Source: Isoperla grammatica (lineage: Eukaryota > Arthropoda > Insecta > Plecoptera > Perlodidae). Taken from it: a stretch of 64,000 bases of DNA. Below, piece after piece: positions 22,620 through 34,170 of this stretch. The stretch's first letter is position 1. Every line of letters begins with the position of its first letter. The DNA lies in assembly GCA_945910005.1 (NCBI GenBank), contig OX246743.1:46454361-46518360 (forward strand). Direction: 5' to 3'. The translations under genes were made by a program, and so were the position numbers. Below the pieces are notes generated by a model that had not been told where the DNA came from, did no database searches, and saw only the letters and a list, made by a program, of their open reading frames with translations.

Positions 22620-23760
22620 GGTCCAGAGGAATCCACTCCTCGTAGATGTACATATATATATTTATAGCGGGTTCAAGGCCGTACACTTTGCTTTCGGTGC
22701 GTTTTTTATCCACTTCGACGTGATGTTTGAGAATTTTTAGACTTCACCTTGTTTGTTGTCTCTTTCTTTCTCTCTTTCTTTTAATCTATCTCTTCTCCTC
22801 TCTCGTTGCGTCCGTCCGTTGCCCTCTGTGTTGTGTGTGAGAGAGAGGAAGGGAGATGCAGCACATTCCTTGCTGGTGCTCGAAGCAAGCGCTCGTTGTA
22901 GGTGCATCGGCACTTGCAGACGTTACTTAGACATGCACATTTTTATTGCGTCTGTGTTCTTTTAAACAATTGCATTTTTACACCTGCGGTACTGAAATTA
23001 ACAAGTAATAATTGATGTTCAGTTACATTGCAAGAGTGTAAACTCACAAGTTTGCCATGTAAATGGCGGCATTCGATCTTACAGCCATTATCCACATCAT
23101 GTCGCTATGGAGCTTGGTCGAAATGCGCGTATATCGAAGTAAACAGACATGCGGTTTGGCATCCAGTATGACCGCCACGTGCATTATGTGACTACAGAGG
23201 TATCATCCCTGTATACCTCAGAACAAAAGGGTCAAAAATGGATTTGAGGGATGAAATACAAACTCTACCGTAGATAACGTTGCCATGGCCTGACTGCGGA
23301 TAATTTACATAATTTTTAAAAGCCACATTTTGGAGAAAAAAAATTATATAATAGGCTGTAAAATGAATCCACAAATACTACCCATAATGCCTCTCTCGTC
23401 ATATCGTTAGCTGATAGCGTCGCGGGTGGAAGTATAATTTGCATTTTTTACGGAATGAGAACACATTCGGGTGGGGGGTGGGGCTTTTTCATAGGGTTGG
23501 TTATCATTATCACGTAATTAATGCAAATTATAACGAACTATAAGAGAACAGAGCCTAGAGTAAAACATGTTTCTGAAGGCTTTTATTAGCAATCATGGAA
23601 ACTCCCTCAGATTGGGTCCGGTGTCATATAAAATAATGATGATTACAATAGTAGCTGCAACGACAAACAACAACTTTTAACAACAATTTCAATTGATTGG
23701 CTTGGTATTAACTATTTAGTTACTACAAACAAATCTTCTGTCTGACCTATGCGCGCCTAT
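22620..23760. other. No recognisable gene; CT-rich patch at 22750-22800
   Basis: A pyrimidine-rich stretch (TCTTTCTCTC words) at about 22757-22802, otherwise plain sequence. Confidence 0.35.
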
Positions 23761-23766
23761 TTTACG

Positions 23767-23913
23767 TAACGATATTTTCCTTACCTCTATATAGATATTA
23801 TCTAAATTATTGCGCAATAAACACAGTTGCGGCAATAATTTCACATAACGATATTTTCGCGTACCTGTATAGATATTATCTAAATCATTGAGCAATAAAC
23901 ATAATCAGCAATA
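23767..23913. repeat. Diverged 79 bp tandem duplication
   Basis: TAACGATATTTTC, TAGATATTATCTAAAT and GCAATAAAC occur in the same order at 23767-23837 and 23846-23913. Confidence 0.8.
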
Positions 23914-24479
23914 AACTGTGTATATGATGAATAAGGTTATGGCGGCTGGCTATATAGCGTGGGCCTGCAACGAGGTGGAGTCGGCAGTTGATAATCCCAC
24001 GTGTTTATTTGTTTACGCTAAAACTGTTCAAGTGATCGTTTTGCAAGAGATAAAAATGTTTGTTCAAAAGACAAGTTGTTTACGTAGGTATCGATTTGTT
24101 ATTGGAAACGCGTTATTGATTCAAGTTAGTTTCGGTATCGTTGAAAGATAGCAACGAGCAATTTTCTGAAGAAAAAAATAGTCTCGCAGATCACAGACTA
24201 AGTAAACATTATTGTTGCATGTCGTATACTGTACACTGGCGCCTCGGGTTATCACTCGCATGCGGGAGATAGATAACAAGTGTTTAAGTACTTCTCACGA
24301 GCACCAACTATTGGCGTGATTCCCCGAAACTGTGTTGGGACATGTGTGTTTGTGTTGCAAGAGCGAGCGATTCTTGGTATCCACAATCCTGAGTGGAGTT
24401 TTTTTTTATTTCGTTTATGGGGCACGTGTTCGTGTTTTCGATATCGAAATTAATAAAATTCGTTCGTCCCATATTATGT

Positions 24480-24545
24480 GGTACCCACATGGTTGGTCCG
24501 AGCAGTTCGTAATCAAAGGACGCGGGTTCGAGGGCTTGGCCGGAT
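24480..24545 (+). repeat. tRNA-like fragment
   Basis: GACGCGGGTTCGAGGGC carries a B-box-like core, with TGGTTGGTCCGAGCAG about 35 bases upstream as a weak A box. It reads as a decayed tRNA-derived SINE head. Confidence 0.35.
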
Positions 24546-24808
24546 TGAGCAGCAAAGAAAAGTGTTAACAAAATCTGGCGATCGGGTTTCTGTGATAAAT
24601 GTGACAATAAGGTTTCCACGGTATATTTTGTTCTGAGTCAAATTTCTTAGCAATACCTAAAATGAAGCAACAAGAAACGTCGGCAGTCATGTATATTGGT
24701 AAACAAGGTTTCTGCAAGACCCTTGACTTGATTGTCGCCGGCCTTACACATATGAGAAGCTTGTCCTCGGCCATGCGTTCAATTAGTTGGGCGACATGTC
24801 ACTGATAA

Positions 24809-24861
24809 CAGCTGCGACGTCACATCCCGGCAACAGGTGGGGGCCTGTGACGTCGCAGCTG
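24809..24861. repeat. Perfect 16 bp inverted repeat with 21 nt loop
   Basis: CAGCTGCGACGTCACA (24809-24824) pairs exactly with TGTGACGTCGCAGCTG (24846-24861). It sits just upstream of the ACCATTGCACGTGGCG array. Confidence 0.9.
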
Positions 24862-24875
24862 ACACTCTTGACGTC

Positions 24876-25083
24876 ATTGCACGTGGCGTACACCATTGCA
24901 CACCACACCATTGCACGTGGCGTACACCATTGCACACCACACCATTGCACGTGGCGTACACCATTGCACCACCACACCATTGCACGTAGCGTACACCATT
25001 GCACGTGGCGTACACCATTGCACGTGGCGTACACCATTGCACACCACACCATTGCACGTAGCGTACACCATTGCACGTACACC
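24876..25083. repeat. Compound 15/19 bp minisatellite
   Basis: Two alternating unit types, ACCATTGCACGTGGCGTAC (19 bp, with a GTAGCG variant) and ACCATTGCACACCAC (15 bp), repeat for about 208 bp. The mix keeps several frames open on both strands (113-136 codon ORFs) that are artefacts of the array. Confidence 0.95.
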
Positions 25084-25489
25084 AGAGTCACTCCCGGTGA
25101 TGGAAGAAACGGTTCCCACCTCCTCCTGCCACACACTAACTAATAATATGGTTTTAGAAAAGGATTTCGAAAATGTTTTGAAAGGAGGTGTAAATGTACT
25201 AAGTGTATGTAATGAAGTGTTTGGTGAAGAAGCATAGGATGTGTTCAACCTGGCTATAGCAAGCGCGTGTAACCAACCCCACAATTTGGCTACTGTTGGA
25301 CCCTGGTGTTAGATCATTATTTTTAATGAAACCTAATTAAAATGTAATGAAATTTTAAAACTTTTTGTATATACTATTTTGTTTACATGGAGGCTTTTTA
25401 AGGCTTTTTCGTGTAGTAAACAAACGAAGGATTGAGCCGTAATCGCAATGGTAAGCCAAGCCAGCCGTAGCGAGATATGCGGGTCTCCC

Positions 25490-25575
25490 ATGCGTGCGTG
25501 CGTGCGTTGTACACGACCAATGGGCAACCCGTGCGTGGCGGGTGTGCGTGGGAAGTGATCGCCCATTGGCCAACG
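25490..25575. repeat. (GTGC)n patch and CCAATGGGC inverted pair
   Basis: GCGTGCGTGCGTGCG is followed by ACCAATGGGC (25516-25525), with GCCCATTGGC at 25561-25570 as a near-perfect inverted partner. Confidence 0.5.
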
Positions 25576-25964
25576 CGCTCCGCACGGTCATTGCTCCTCT
25601 AACCGCCAACTGTGAGTTACGCTTTCGAAAGCGCTAATTGGTCGCGGTTAAGTGACCCTTAGCTTGAGTGTCAACGCTGCGATAAACAGCGGCAAACAGT
25701 TGGGTTTAACCGCCGACCCTACAGGAATCAATGTTGGATATTCCCGACTTTTTCGCTCACAATCCGCAAAACATGGTTCATTTCAGTCGTTGTTTTTTTC
25801 CCTCGTTTAGCCATCACATTTATGAATCTGCAAACGGGCGTTACGAACTTTCGGGGTTAAAATAGCCCCTGGAACTCTAATATATTACCCGGGTTAAAAG
25901 TTCATCTGCAAAGCAGTCACAGTGATTTTCGCTGTGATACAGGCGTGACCGACTTTTAAATAAA

Positions 25965-26125
25965 TAAATGAAAATAATTTTTGTATTCATAGTCGAACAA
26001 CTCGGTTACAAGAACTGATTTTCAGTGGGGGACATTTATGCAATTTATTAAGACGTCGTCCTTACGTTTGGAGAATTCGCACCCTGTTCGTTTCATTCAA
26101 GGCTGTTGGGCCCGAGTATAGATTG
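25965..26125 (-). mobile_element. SINE-like element, conserved 3' domain with (TTTA)n tail
   Basis: The minus strand reads GGGTGCGAATTCTCC (B-box-like), then GTCCCCCACTGAAAATCAGT followed by TCTTGTAACCGAGT, then a (TTTA)n tail (AAATAAATAAAT on the plus strand at 25968-25980). This is the best-preserved copy of a 3' domain also seen at 28013, 34607, 43690-43745 and 55346. Confidence 0.6.
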
Positions 26126-26149
26126 CACATTCACTTCACTAATAGAACG

Positions 26150-27190
26150 GGTAATAATTATTACTACTGAGATTGCGTTTCACAATCATATTCATTGCGA
26201 AGCGGACATGAGAAGGAGACAAATACCCTCATCCTATAACAACCTAACCTCACTTTATTCCTGTACACTCTAACCTTGGGTGTACATATAACGATATTGT
26301 TCTGTCTCGCGTCTGCAAGAAATAACGACGCGTTGCGGCGACGCTCGACGCGCGCGAATGAACGACGCGTTGTGAAAGTCACCGCGCGTAACGCGACAAC
26401 ACCGGTGTCCACAACGGCATCGCAGAATCACTGTCACTCTTATAGTCCGAGAAACAAACCATTTTACCCAGAAGTTATCGACACACAATTTAGTTTTGTG
26501 AGAATTTGTGTGCTGTGAATACTCAAACCACTCTCTTACCACTGCACGACCTCCGGAATTACCGCAGATAATTAACATGTTTATAAATATATATCGAATA
26601 TAAATGAATAATAATTAAAAAGAAAAAATGTATGAAATAAATAATATTACCGTTAGTTTCAAAGATATTTCTACTATCTAATATAAAAGAAAACTGTCAT
26701 ATATTTTATAATTTCAAAGCCGGCCGAAGTGTACATGCAGTCTCATGTCAGTGGTTATCGATGGACACGTGCGCCGCGGTGAAACCAAAGATACGCGAGG
26801 AATGTCAGGAATGTCGGCCGGGGATTGTCTCGTACGCGATAACACACGCGTTGTTGTGTATGACCGAGACATTCCTCTGTTGTGACGTAACGCGGCCCTC
26901 GCCCTTTGTACCATTCCTTGGAGCCGTCGTAACTAGTGACTGTCAGGTGTGACTGAGTGGGTACACAACCACAGGATCATCACATGGCCCTTGGTTCGAG
27001 CTTCGAAACTTGCAACCACGCAATGTGCACCAAGTTATAGCCCATGTATGCCTTTCCTACTGTTGCCATCATACGGTACCTAATTCACTGTACGTAGGTA
27101 TAGGTCCTGTGAAAGACTTGCGTATAGATGTATACGTATTGTTGATGTGCAGAAAAACGAAGGCAATACACGAATTTAATACTGGCGGAA
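26150..27190. other. No recognisable gene
   Basis: CpG-rich at 26330-26410 (ACGACGCGTTG twice). A B-box-like GGTTCGAGC lies at 26994. No exon is supported. Confidence 0.35.
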
Positions 27191-27192
27191 TT

Positions 27193-27205
27193 GGGGGGGG
27201 GGGGG
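27193..27205 (+). repeat. Poly(G) run of 13
   Basis: Lies 17 bp upstream of the 30 bp tandem array. Confidence 0.9.
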
Positions 27206-27222
27206 ATCAAGCCACCGACCCC

Positions 27223-27360
27223 CACTCTTCTACGCTGCAGCGTACTTTCATACACTCTTCTACGCTGCAGCGTACTTTCATACACTCTTCTACGCTGCAG
27301 CGCACTTTCATACACTCTTCTACGCTGAAGCGTACTTTCATACACTCTTCTACGCTGCAC
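27223..27360. repeat. 30 bp minisatellite, about 4.6 units
   Basis: CACTCTTCTACGCTGCAG followed by CGTACTTTCATA repeats at 27223, 27253, 27283, 27313 and 27343 with single-base variants. Thirty is divisible by three, so the array extends ORFs on both strands (Ser-Thr-Leu-Gln-Arg and Glu-Cys-Met-Lys repeats) without being evidence of a protein. Confidence 0.96.
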
Positions 27361-27959
27361 TTGCAACTGAGGTTATGTGATAAATGTGTCATTTGTGACT
27401 GCATCAAGTCTCCAGGCTGCATTATACCGGTGACAGGCGTCGAACCCACACCTCTCCCACCCAGCGAGTCAACCGCTCCATTGATGGCGCGACGCGCTCG
27501 CAATTAGATGACGTCACAACTCACAACCACGAGGAGCAACCATCCGCGACCATATGGGCGTGAGAAGCCACTGCCCAAGTCTATTGATAGACCGTTTTAT
27601 TCCTGCTGACAATATAACGTATTCATTCATTCATTCACGCATTGTCGCGGTGCATCGGGCAGATCGGAAGTCTACTTCCGAGGTAAATACGAGCGCGCGG
27701 GTGTTTCGAAAGTACCGTAACCGCTACCGTCATGCAGTGCGCGCGTTGCGATATGTACGGCGCCAAGACTTACTCGTGGCGGCGCCAACTATGCAACACA
27801 ATGAGCTAACTGTCTGTCTATTTATAGATAGTTGATTATCGTTGTTCTTCCATTATAGAATTCGCATTCCTCGTCTGACTGGTGGGTTTATTTCAGTACA
27901 AGGGGTTGATTCTCTTTCGATATCTATCTGTATCTGTATGGACGGTCCTGGCGTGTATT

Positions 27960-28055
27960 CAATCAGTGATTTGAACACGTGATAGCAGCTGAGCGCATAA
28001 TAACTAGTATAATGTCCCCTGCTGAAAATCAGTTATTTTAATAAGTGCCGCATAG
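27960..28055 (+). mobile_element. SINE-like 3' domain, partial
   Basis: TAATGTCCCCTGCTGAAAAT followed by CAGTTATTTTAATAAGT matches the conserved 3' domain of the copy at 25965-26125. There is a weak B-box-like GATTTGAACAC about 40 bp upstream. The tail is not preserved. Confidence 0.4.
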
Positions 28056-28239
28056 CATGGTCTAAAAGTTGTGTTTGTTGTTGTAAATTAATTGTTGTAA
28101 CACAGTTGCATGGCGTGCTTAATGAGGCTTGTGCACCCCTACCCACCTCTACTAATCGCAAAAAATAAACGCATGTACGAATGTGTGAAAGAACGCCTGG
28201 AATCTGTTGTATACCGTTGAATCAGCGTGCTGCATGAAA

Positions 28240-28250
28240 GGGGGGGGGGG
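28240..28250 (+). repeat. Poly(G) run of 10-11
   Basis: A G homopolymer between GAAAGG and CAGTACATAAGG. Confidence 0.85.
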
Positions 28251-28342
28251 CAGTACATAAGGATCTGAGGTCTGTACAAAACTAGTTACTGTGGAGCACC
28301 TGGTGAAGTAATAGTGGATAAAGCAAGAAAGTTGTCGTTCTA

Positions 28343-28373
28343 TACCCTTGATTTGAGTGTCGGCGAGTGTAAT
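28343..28373. repeat. Dispersed module ACCCTTGATTT ... GTCGGCGAGTGT
   Basis: The same pair of words in the same order as at 5370 and 37827. It is probably part of a larger decayed SINE or MITE family. Confidence 0.5.
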
Positions 28374-28379
28374 GGTCAA

Positions 28380-28915
28380 TTCAATTCATATTCAATTTAC
28401 AATCATATTATTCCCAAAATAAAATAAATCCACCACAAAAATACAAAAACAATACTTACGAACATGAATAATATTATACAGAAAAACAACTGTTAGGCTA
28501 CCTATCGGGCCAGACTCCAATCTTCTCCATGGTAGACTGCCAAACAGTTATCACGAGATTTCTGGTATGTTCTATGTTCGGAAAGCGTTGGGTAACAATT
28601 ATACGACTGGGTCTAAGTTTATCCGCGCCAATCACGCGCGCCCGTTGCCAGTGCACGTGATGGCGCCACGTCACGTGCCCCCGCGCGTTACCGCATCAAG
28701 TGCCAGCCTTGCTCGCGGGCTAACGCTTCCAAATTACCGCTCAGGGAAATCAAACTGATTACATTCTCTGGAGATTTAATGGGTGTTGCCTATACTTTCA
28801 GCAAATATTTTTGTATTTTTAAATGGTATGATATAGTTTGTATTACACCCGAGTCCTGTGTGGTCTCTCGCCAAGTCACTTGGTAACACGATATAGTGCA
28901 GATCTGTGGTCCTTA
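28380..28915. other. No recognisable gene
   Basis: An AT-rich first part. A CpG-rich patch with CACGTG/TCACGTG palindromes lies at 28650-28685. Confidence 0.3.
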
Positions 28916-28917
28916 TC

Positions 28918-29130
28918 TTGCACCCACGTCGGCGTCTGCAGCAAGGTCACACGGGGCTCGAACCCGCGACCTCTGCGGCGACGGCCCCAGCAACAGTCAG
29001 TTGCACACTGTGCTATCACCCACGTCGGCGTCTGCAGCAAGGTCACACGGGGCTCGAACCCGGCCCAGCAACAGTCAGATGCAGCTCTGCTGTTTGCTGC
29101 CGACTCAGTTGCACATTGTCTTATCACCCA
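28918..29130 (-). repeat. Tandemly duplicated tRNA-like unit
   Basis: CACCCACGTCGGCGTCTGCA recurs at 28920 and 29019, each followed by GGGGCTCGAACCCG, a minus-strand B box (CGGGTTCGAGCCCC). The first unit has an extra 18 bp (CGACCTCTGCGGCGACGG). The minus-strand GTGCAACTGAGTCGGCAGC could be a decayed A box. It is a tRNA-derived element duplicated locally. Confidence 0.6.
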
Positions 29131-29700
29131 ACCATGCACGCGTGTAAATATTTACGGTAACTTGCAAGTTGGTAAATATTATACCTTCACGTTTTATCAC
29201 TCTGGGCTCGTGGAATATTTTGTAAACTTTGACGCGTTTTAAGTAGTCGTCCACATCGTCAACAACAGCCAATTTTAAACCCACTATCTGCTTTTTGATC
29301 TCACTCATTTTCACTTCCATTTTATACGTTATTTGAAATGTATCCACTGTTCATTATTTTGTGTGTGTTTAATTTATTATTTGTTTTGTTATATTTTGTA
29401 CATTGGAGGTGGGTTGATTTTAAATTTTAATTGTGAGCACCCATACATAATTTTGTATCACCTTTACCTTCCAAACCACCACATGTGACGCTTGACAGGT
29501 GTCAACGAGAGATTTAAATCAGTACAATTTAATATCTCCACAAAAATTGTATGGATACAACATTCATCTAATCAGCAATGAACATGAAAATTTTCTGATT
29601 TGTTTGCAACATTATCTACATTTTATTGACTCGTCATTTAGCGTCCATAGCTTACTTGTCTGTAATCTACATGTTTTTAAACTCCACCCAGATGCCCTGT
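29130..29700. other. No recognisable gene
   Basis: AT-rich sequence with only short chance ORFs. Confidence 0.3.
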
Positions 29701-29701
29701 G

Positions 29702-29923
29702 TGTATGTAGAGCCGTATGATCAGGGTTGTAGAGCCGACAGGAGTTCACATCATCCCGTATGATCAGGGTTGTAGAGCCGACAGGAGTTCACATCATCAT
29801 CAGTGTATGTAGAGCCGTATGATCAGGGTTGTAGAGCCGACAGGAGTTCACATCATCATCAGTGTATGTAGAGCCGTATGATCAGGGTTGTAGAGCCGAC
29901 AGGAGTTCACATCATCATCAGTG
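29702..29923. repeat. 59 bp minisatellite, four units
   Basis: GTATGATCAGGGTTGTAGAG starts at 29715, 29758, 29817 and 29876. The first unit is shortened to 43 bp, the others are 59 bp. Each ends in a short CATCATCATCAG run. Confidence 0.93.
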
Positions 29924-30028
29924 CTGCCGTTGTTGTATAAGAGGTGTTTGCAACCCTTCACTGAGGCTGACGTTTTCCCTTTCACTCGTGTGACGTGATT
30001 GCGTCGCTTTGATCTTCCGAGATAATTA

Positions 30029-30042
30029 CCCCCCCCCCCCCC
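30029..30042 (-). repeat. Poly(C) run of 14
   Basis: A C homopolymer between TAATTA and AGCTCTCACCC. Confidence 0.9.
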
Positions 30043-30059
30043 AGCTCTCACCCTTAAAC

Positions 30060-30678
30060 AACGGGCGAACATGACCCCGGTGACAGGTCGGACACTTTTT
30101 CAATCGCGCCGCGCAAAGTTCACGTGTCACAATTCGGAGGCTAAAAGGGTTCGCTCGCGTTTTAAAATGCATAACGATGGTAATCTGATTGAGATGGAGT
30201 GTGCTGGTCGTGTTGCTGGAGACTGATGGTCGATGATGGGAGCAGAAAAACTCGACTGTTTTTGCACCGGCGATCGAGTCTATATAACAATTTATAACAA
30301 TGCAATAAAGTATAAATGAACGCTGCTTGGCTTTAAATCATTGTTTTGAACGTCACTGTTATTTAGAACTGCTGTTACGTTATAGTTTTGTTATCGTTTA
30401 GTAGATCAATCCACGTGCACAAAACATTCTGTCAACCTTTTTATATTATGTGTATTGAATTGAGAAAGTTAAAGTATAATATTTTTATCAAACCATTGTT
30501 TACACGAAATATGGGAAATTGGATATTTAGCTAAGGTTGTATGACTCCTCCAATCGCCTTGTCATCAGGACATTCAGGTTGTTGATGTATAATGGCCAAA
30601 TAATGGTGGAGGAACTAAGATGGCTCCAATGTATGTATACTGTACCTCGCAATCAGCCTAATTTAGTAAATAATTAGT
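30060..30678. other. No recognisable gene
   Basis: Ordinary AT-rich sequence. Confidence 0.3.
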
Positions 30679-30796
30679 TATACTTGCCTCGATACAACCT
30701 TACCGATAAGTTCATCATAGACGGTTGGTTGTTGGCCAATCAGCGACCGGTATTTGTGTGATATCACTCATCTAAGGATGTTTCGGGACAAGTATA
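30679..30796. mobile_element. Small TIR element, possible TA duplication, copy 1
   Basis: The left end TATACTTGCCTCGATACAAC pairs with the right end GTTTCGGGACAAGTATA (118 bp in all). A TA at each edge would fit a Tc1/mariner-type target, but this is only suggestive. The interior TTGGCCAATCAGCGACCGGT matches, in inverse, the copy at 44483-44641. Confidence 0.55.
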
Positions 30797-30799
30797 CCC

Positions 30800-31836
30800 T
30801 GTGATGTACTCATCTCTGCTAAATAGCGCGATTCATTAAATACGATTGACATTTTGTTTGTCTAAAAATAAAATGTGCGCAGATAAGAGAATACTGTTTT
30901 TTCCTCGTGATAAAAAGAGTTGGTCTGGGTTCTGGGAAACCTCCCCGGATGTGACGGTTATGAGTTACATGTCCGGAAACTGGCTCTGTAATGTCAAGGA
31001 TGTTTCGGTGCAACTGCACCCGGTCTTATTAGACATCATATTATAGAAATATTGTCTTTTTCAATCGTCTCATTGTAGTGGTTGGTGATCATTAGGATAC
31101 CGACTGGTCGTTTAACGACGCGTTTAACAACGAGGTCTTCTGTCATTGGATCATTCTGCTGTCACTTCCCAGAGTTACACCTATACGACCTATCATAGAG
31201 AAAATAAAAAATATTTTCATCATTACAGTTATTAAAACGTAAACTAATTGACAATTTCTCACTAATTACCCGCGGTAACGATAGAACTAAACTTTTAGAA
31301 ACCAATTTTGTATTTCTTACAAAACCACAATTCGCGCATCTATCACTTTTAGTGTCGTGTAGCGTTTTCAAGATAGGTACTAGGTACTAAATAATAAACG
31401 TAATTTCGCGCGGTTTTTATAGCGAGCTACCTTTCCCCCCTCGCACGTGTACGCACGGCCGTGTCGCTAAAACACTCGTTAGCGCGCGGCTGATGACGTA
31501 GGCAACGACACTTTATGTTGTGTCACCACCTGTCACCTGTGTTAATAGTCCCGTGTGCGCGTGTGTGTGTGTGACGCCCGTGTTTGACGTTGCTCTATAC
31601 GCTCGACACGCGTGTGTGCGCGTGAAGTAATGCAACGTCTTCCAGTCAGCGTGACTGTCCAAACCCCTACGTAAAGTAGCCCCAACGTAACTAAATAAAA
31701 AATAGTCTGGTGCTGACGAAATAGCCGAGTCCAATACAATAGTAAATTTACCAACGTGATTTCTTACTCCTCTAGTTCGTAACATCTACTAAAAGAGATT
31801 CAGTATAGTGATCATTTATTTCGATGTATATATTGG
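30800..31836. other. No recognisable gene
   Basis: ORFs up to 90 codons on both strands. A 69-codon minus ORF at 31162-31371 has four Cys but no splice or poly(A) context. Confidence 0.3.
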
Positions 31837-31948
31837 GGTAAAAGTATACAACAGTGGCATTTGGGAAAAAAAATTGAAAATACCCATTTTACTTACAGTA
31901 TTTATTTTATACTCAGTTTCAAATGCCACACTGTCGTATACTTTTACC
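31837..31948. mobile_element. Inverted-repeat element (MITE-like), 112 bp
   Basis: GGTAAAAGTATACAACAGTG at 31837 (continuing GCATTTG) is the near reverse complement of 31920-31948. Another TATACTTTTACC follows at 31994-32005. The plus-strand ORF over it (from 31808) owes its length to this and to the adjacent trinucleotide repeat. Confidence 0.5.
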
Positions 31949-32051
31949 GAAAATGAGGATAAAAAGTATAAATCGGTATTTTCACGTACATCTTATACTT
32001 TTACCTGTAGTAGCAACTCTCTCGAGTCTTGTGCGGCTGAGTGGTATTCCC

Positions 32052-32080
32052 CAGTAGTAGTAGTAGTAGTTGTTGTTGTT
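32052..32080. repeat. (AGT)n-(TTG)n compound microsatellite
   Basis: GTAGTAGTAGTAGTAG followed by TTGTTGTTGTT. Confidence 0.85.
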
Positions 32081-32184
32081 TCCCCAGTAGCTCTCACCAT
32101 GGGTACTTGCCATGCACACACGGCGTGCGTGGGTTTCACTATCCCGTTCATTCACAAGCTGATCACACCTGAGATCTGACGTCA

Positions 32185-33650
32185 TCTTCGTGTCCGTCTC
32201 AGCCAACGGTTTATCCCGTTCAGTACAAGTGGCACTTTCTTCACTTCATTTACACCGACAAGATTGTTTTCACGGTATTATGCTATTACCTACATGTGCT
32301 TACTACTTGGGTATATGTGTAGTTGAAATGTGAGGTGCCTAACACTATGTCTACCACTAAGCACGTGTCTCGTACTCTATTGTGTACCTGCCCAGGGATG
32401 CTACCTTATCGTGGTGCAGGCAGGTTTGAGTATACTTTAATGATATCGAGAACTATGCCGGCGGAAGCGTATGCTTCTGGTAGGTCCACCCTAGCCGGAC
32501 AGTTCGAGATGGAGAAGTAAGACGAACTGCAGTCCACATCCTGTCCCCTCTCCCTTTTCCTCCCACTTCATCTTTCCTCTCCGCCCTTCTACTTGCCCCT
32601 TTCCTCCAAACAGCCCCTATTTCATTTTCATATTTCACCCACTCATCGTATCGATTAGCCAAGTTGAAGCCCAAATATCAATGTCTTCTATTGTGTACAT
32701 GCGATCGTCTACTAAGATAATGTGAGGTGCTAAGTACGTATAGAGCATGGGGATCTTGGTTAGAACTCGTGACGTAACCCTCGTAACATGCGAGTCCGAT
32801 GCTGACCGTGGTAAACACATAACTTCACAGCCTCTTCCTAAATCAGATGTTCGAGACACAAAAAACTGTTGTGATCTGTTCGTTTGCAATCAATCCAATA
32901 TAGCAAATAAAACTCGATATTGTTGTTATCAGTTGGCAAGCGTTGTGTTTGTAGTTATCAGTGGATTGTGGACGTGACGGAACACACATGACTGCTGCTA
33001 ACAGTAAAACATATCAATATCATGCCATCCATGGAGGCTGCACGTGTTTTAACTTGACTGTGTCTGGCGGAGCTTTTATCCAGTTGCTGTCGATCAGTTC
33101 GGTAACTCCTCCTAATAAGGTGTTATAATTATGTACGTTGACGTTAAAATTGCCTTTGAAATGAACTGAAACACATTTTGCGTTAGCCGCTGTGAGTTTA
33201 GTCATTTTTACTGAAATTCGTGCGTATACCACTCACTCAAACCAATAATATCTCACTTCAAAATGTAAATATACGTAGTTAGTTTTTTTTTTTAGAACAT
33301 ATAGAACAATTATCATTTTACTTTATTATTCAAAGATTTTTTTTACAATCGCGTAAAGGTACACGCGTGGTAAAATTAGAACTACAATTAAATTATAATT
33401 TAATTTGTCTAAGAATGAAGATATTCTGTAGAAACAGGCTAGGAACCCACTAGAAACAAACAACAAGATGGTCGCAGTGGTTGTGTCGTGTCCTGCTGCA
33501 ACCGACGGCGACCGGTGCGTTGTGCAAGTGGACGAGTCATCTGTTGAGTGCGATGATATGTGGAACGCATGGCAGCGGGCCCAATCAGACGTACCGATGA
33601 TGATTCATCTAGGGCTAATATTGCGAGACTCGCAAGTGTTGGACGCAATT
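32185..33650. other. No recognisable gene
   Basis: A plus ORF at 32323-32520 has a fairly coding-like composition at its 3' half but no paired splice signals. A pyrimidine-rich block lies at 32530-32640. Otherwise plain. Confidence 0.3.
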
Positions 33651-33656
33651 AGCCCG

Positions 33657-33680
33657 CGGGACGGGACGGGACGGGACGGC
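33657..33680. repeat. (GGGAC)n repeat, four units
   Basis: GGGACGGGACGGGACGGGAC within a GC-rich patch. Confidence 0.85.
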
Positions 33681-33894
33681 GAACCTTGCGGTATTCAGGT
33701 CTACGCGCAAACAACACACGGACGATTACAACGTATATGAGTCTTTGAAGCAATTGCAAGAAAACATCGTTTTTGATAAGATGCGGGTGGGTGTATGATG
33801 AACAAGGCATGGAGACAGTTTTCAAAAAATTGAAGTGAAATGTATAAGATAACGTTTGGATGAAATTCTCGCATTGCCTCGTTTAAATGGCAGG

Positions 33895-33950
33895 GCTAAG
33901 ATACCCCGGGTGTCGAACCGGCACCCTCTCAAGCCAATGGTGAGTCAACG
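33895..33950 (-). repeat. tRNA-like fragment
   Basis: The minus strand reads TTGACTCACCATTGGCTTGA then GAGGGTGCCGGTTCGACACC. This is an A-box-like block followed by a good B box at about tRNA spacing. It lies directly upstream of the CRE-bearing array. Confidence 0.5.
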
Positions 33951-33979
33951 AAACGCCCACAAAACGTGTGGACAGCCCA

Positions 33980-34170
33980 CGTGACGTCACAGTATCACGT
34001 TGCACACGTGTGCAGGGGGGGCGTAGTCCCTCGTGACGTCACAGTATCACGTTGCACACGTGTGCAGGGGGGGCTTAGTCCCTCGTGACGTCACAATATC
34101 ACGTTGCACACGTGTGCAGGGGGGCGTAGTCCCTCGTGACGTCACAATATCACGTTGCACACGTGTGCAC
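33980..34170. repeat. 51-52 bp minisatellite, four units, each with two palindromes
   Basis: Units start GTGACGTCACA at 33981, 34033, 34085 and 34136. Each contains the CRE palindrome TGACGTCA and the 12 bp palindrome GCACACGTGTGC, then a G-run and CGTAGTCCCTC. After the fourth GCACACGTGTGC the array breaks into a tRNA-like sequence. The unit tail GGGGGGCGTAGTC reappears at 34193. Confidence 0.93.

Noticed and set aside
24876..25083. CRISPR-like array
   Set aside because: There are no unique spacers between repeats, the units are contiguous, and the sequence is eukaryotic in character.
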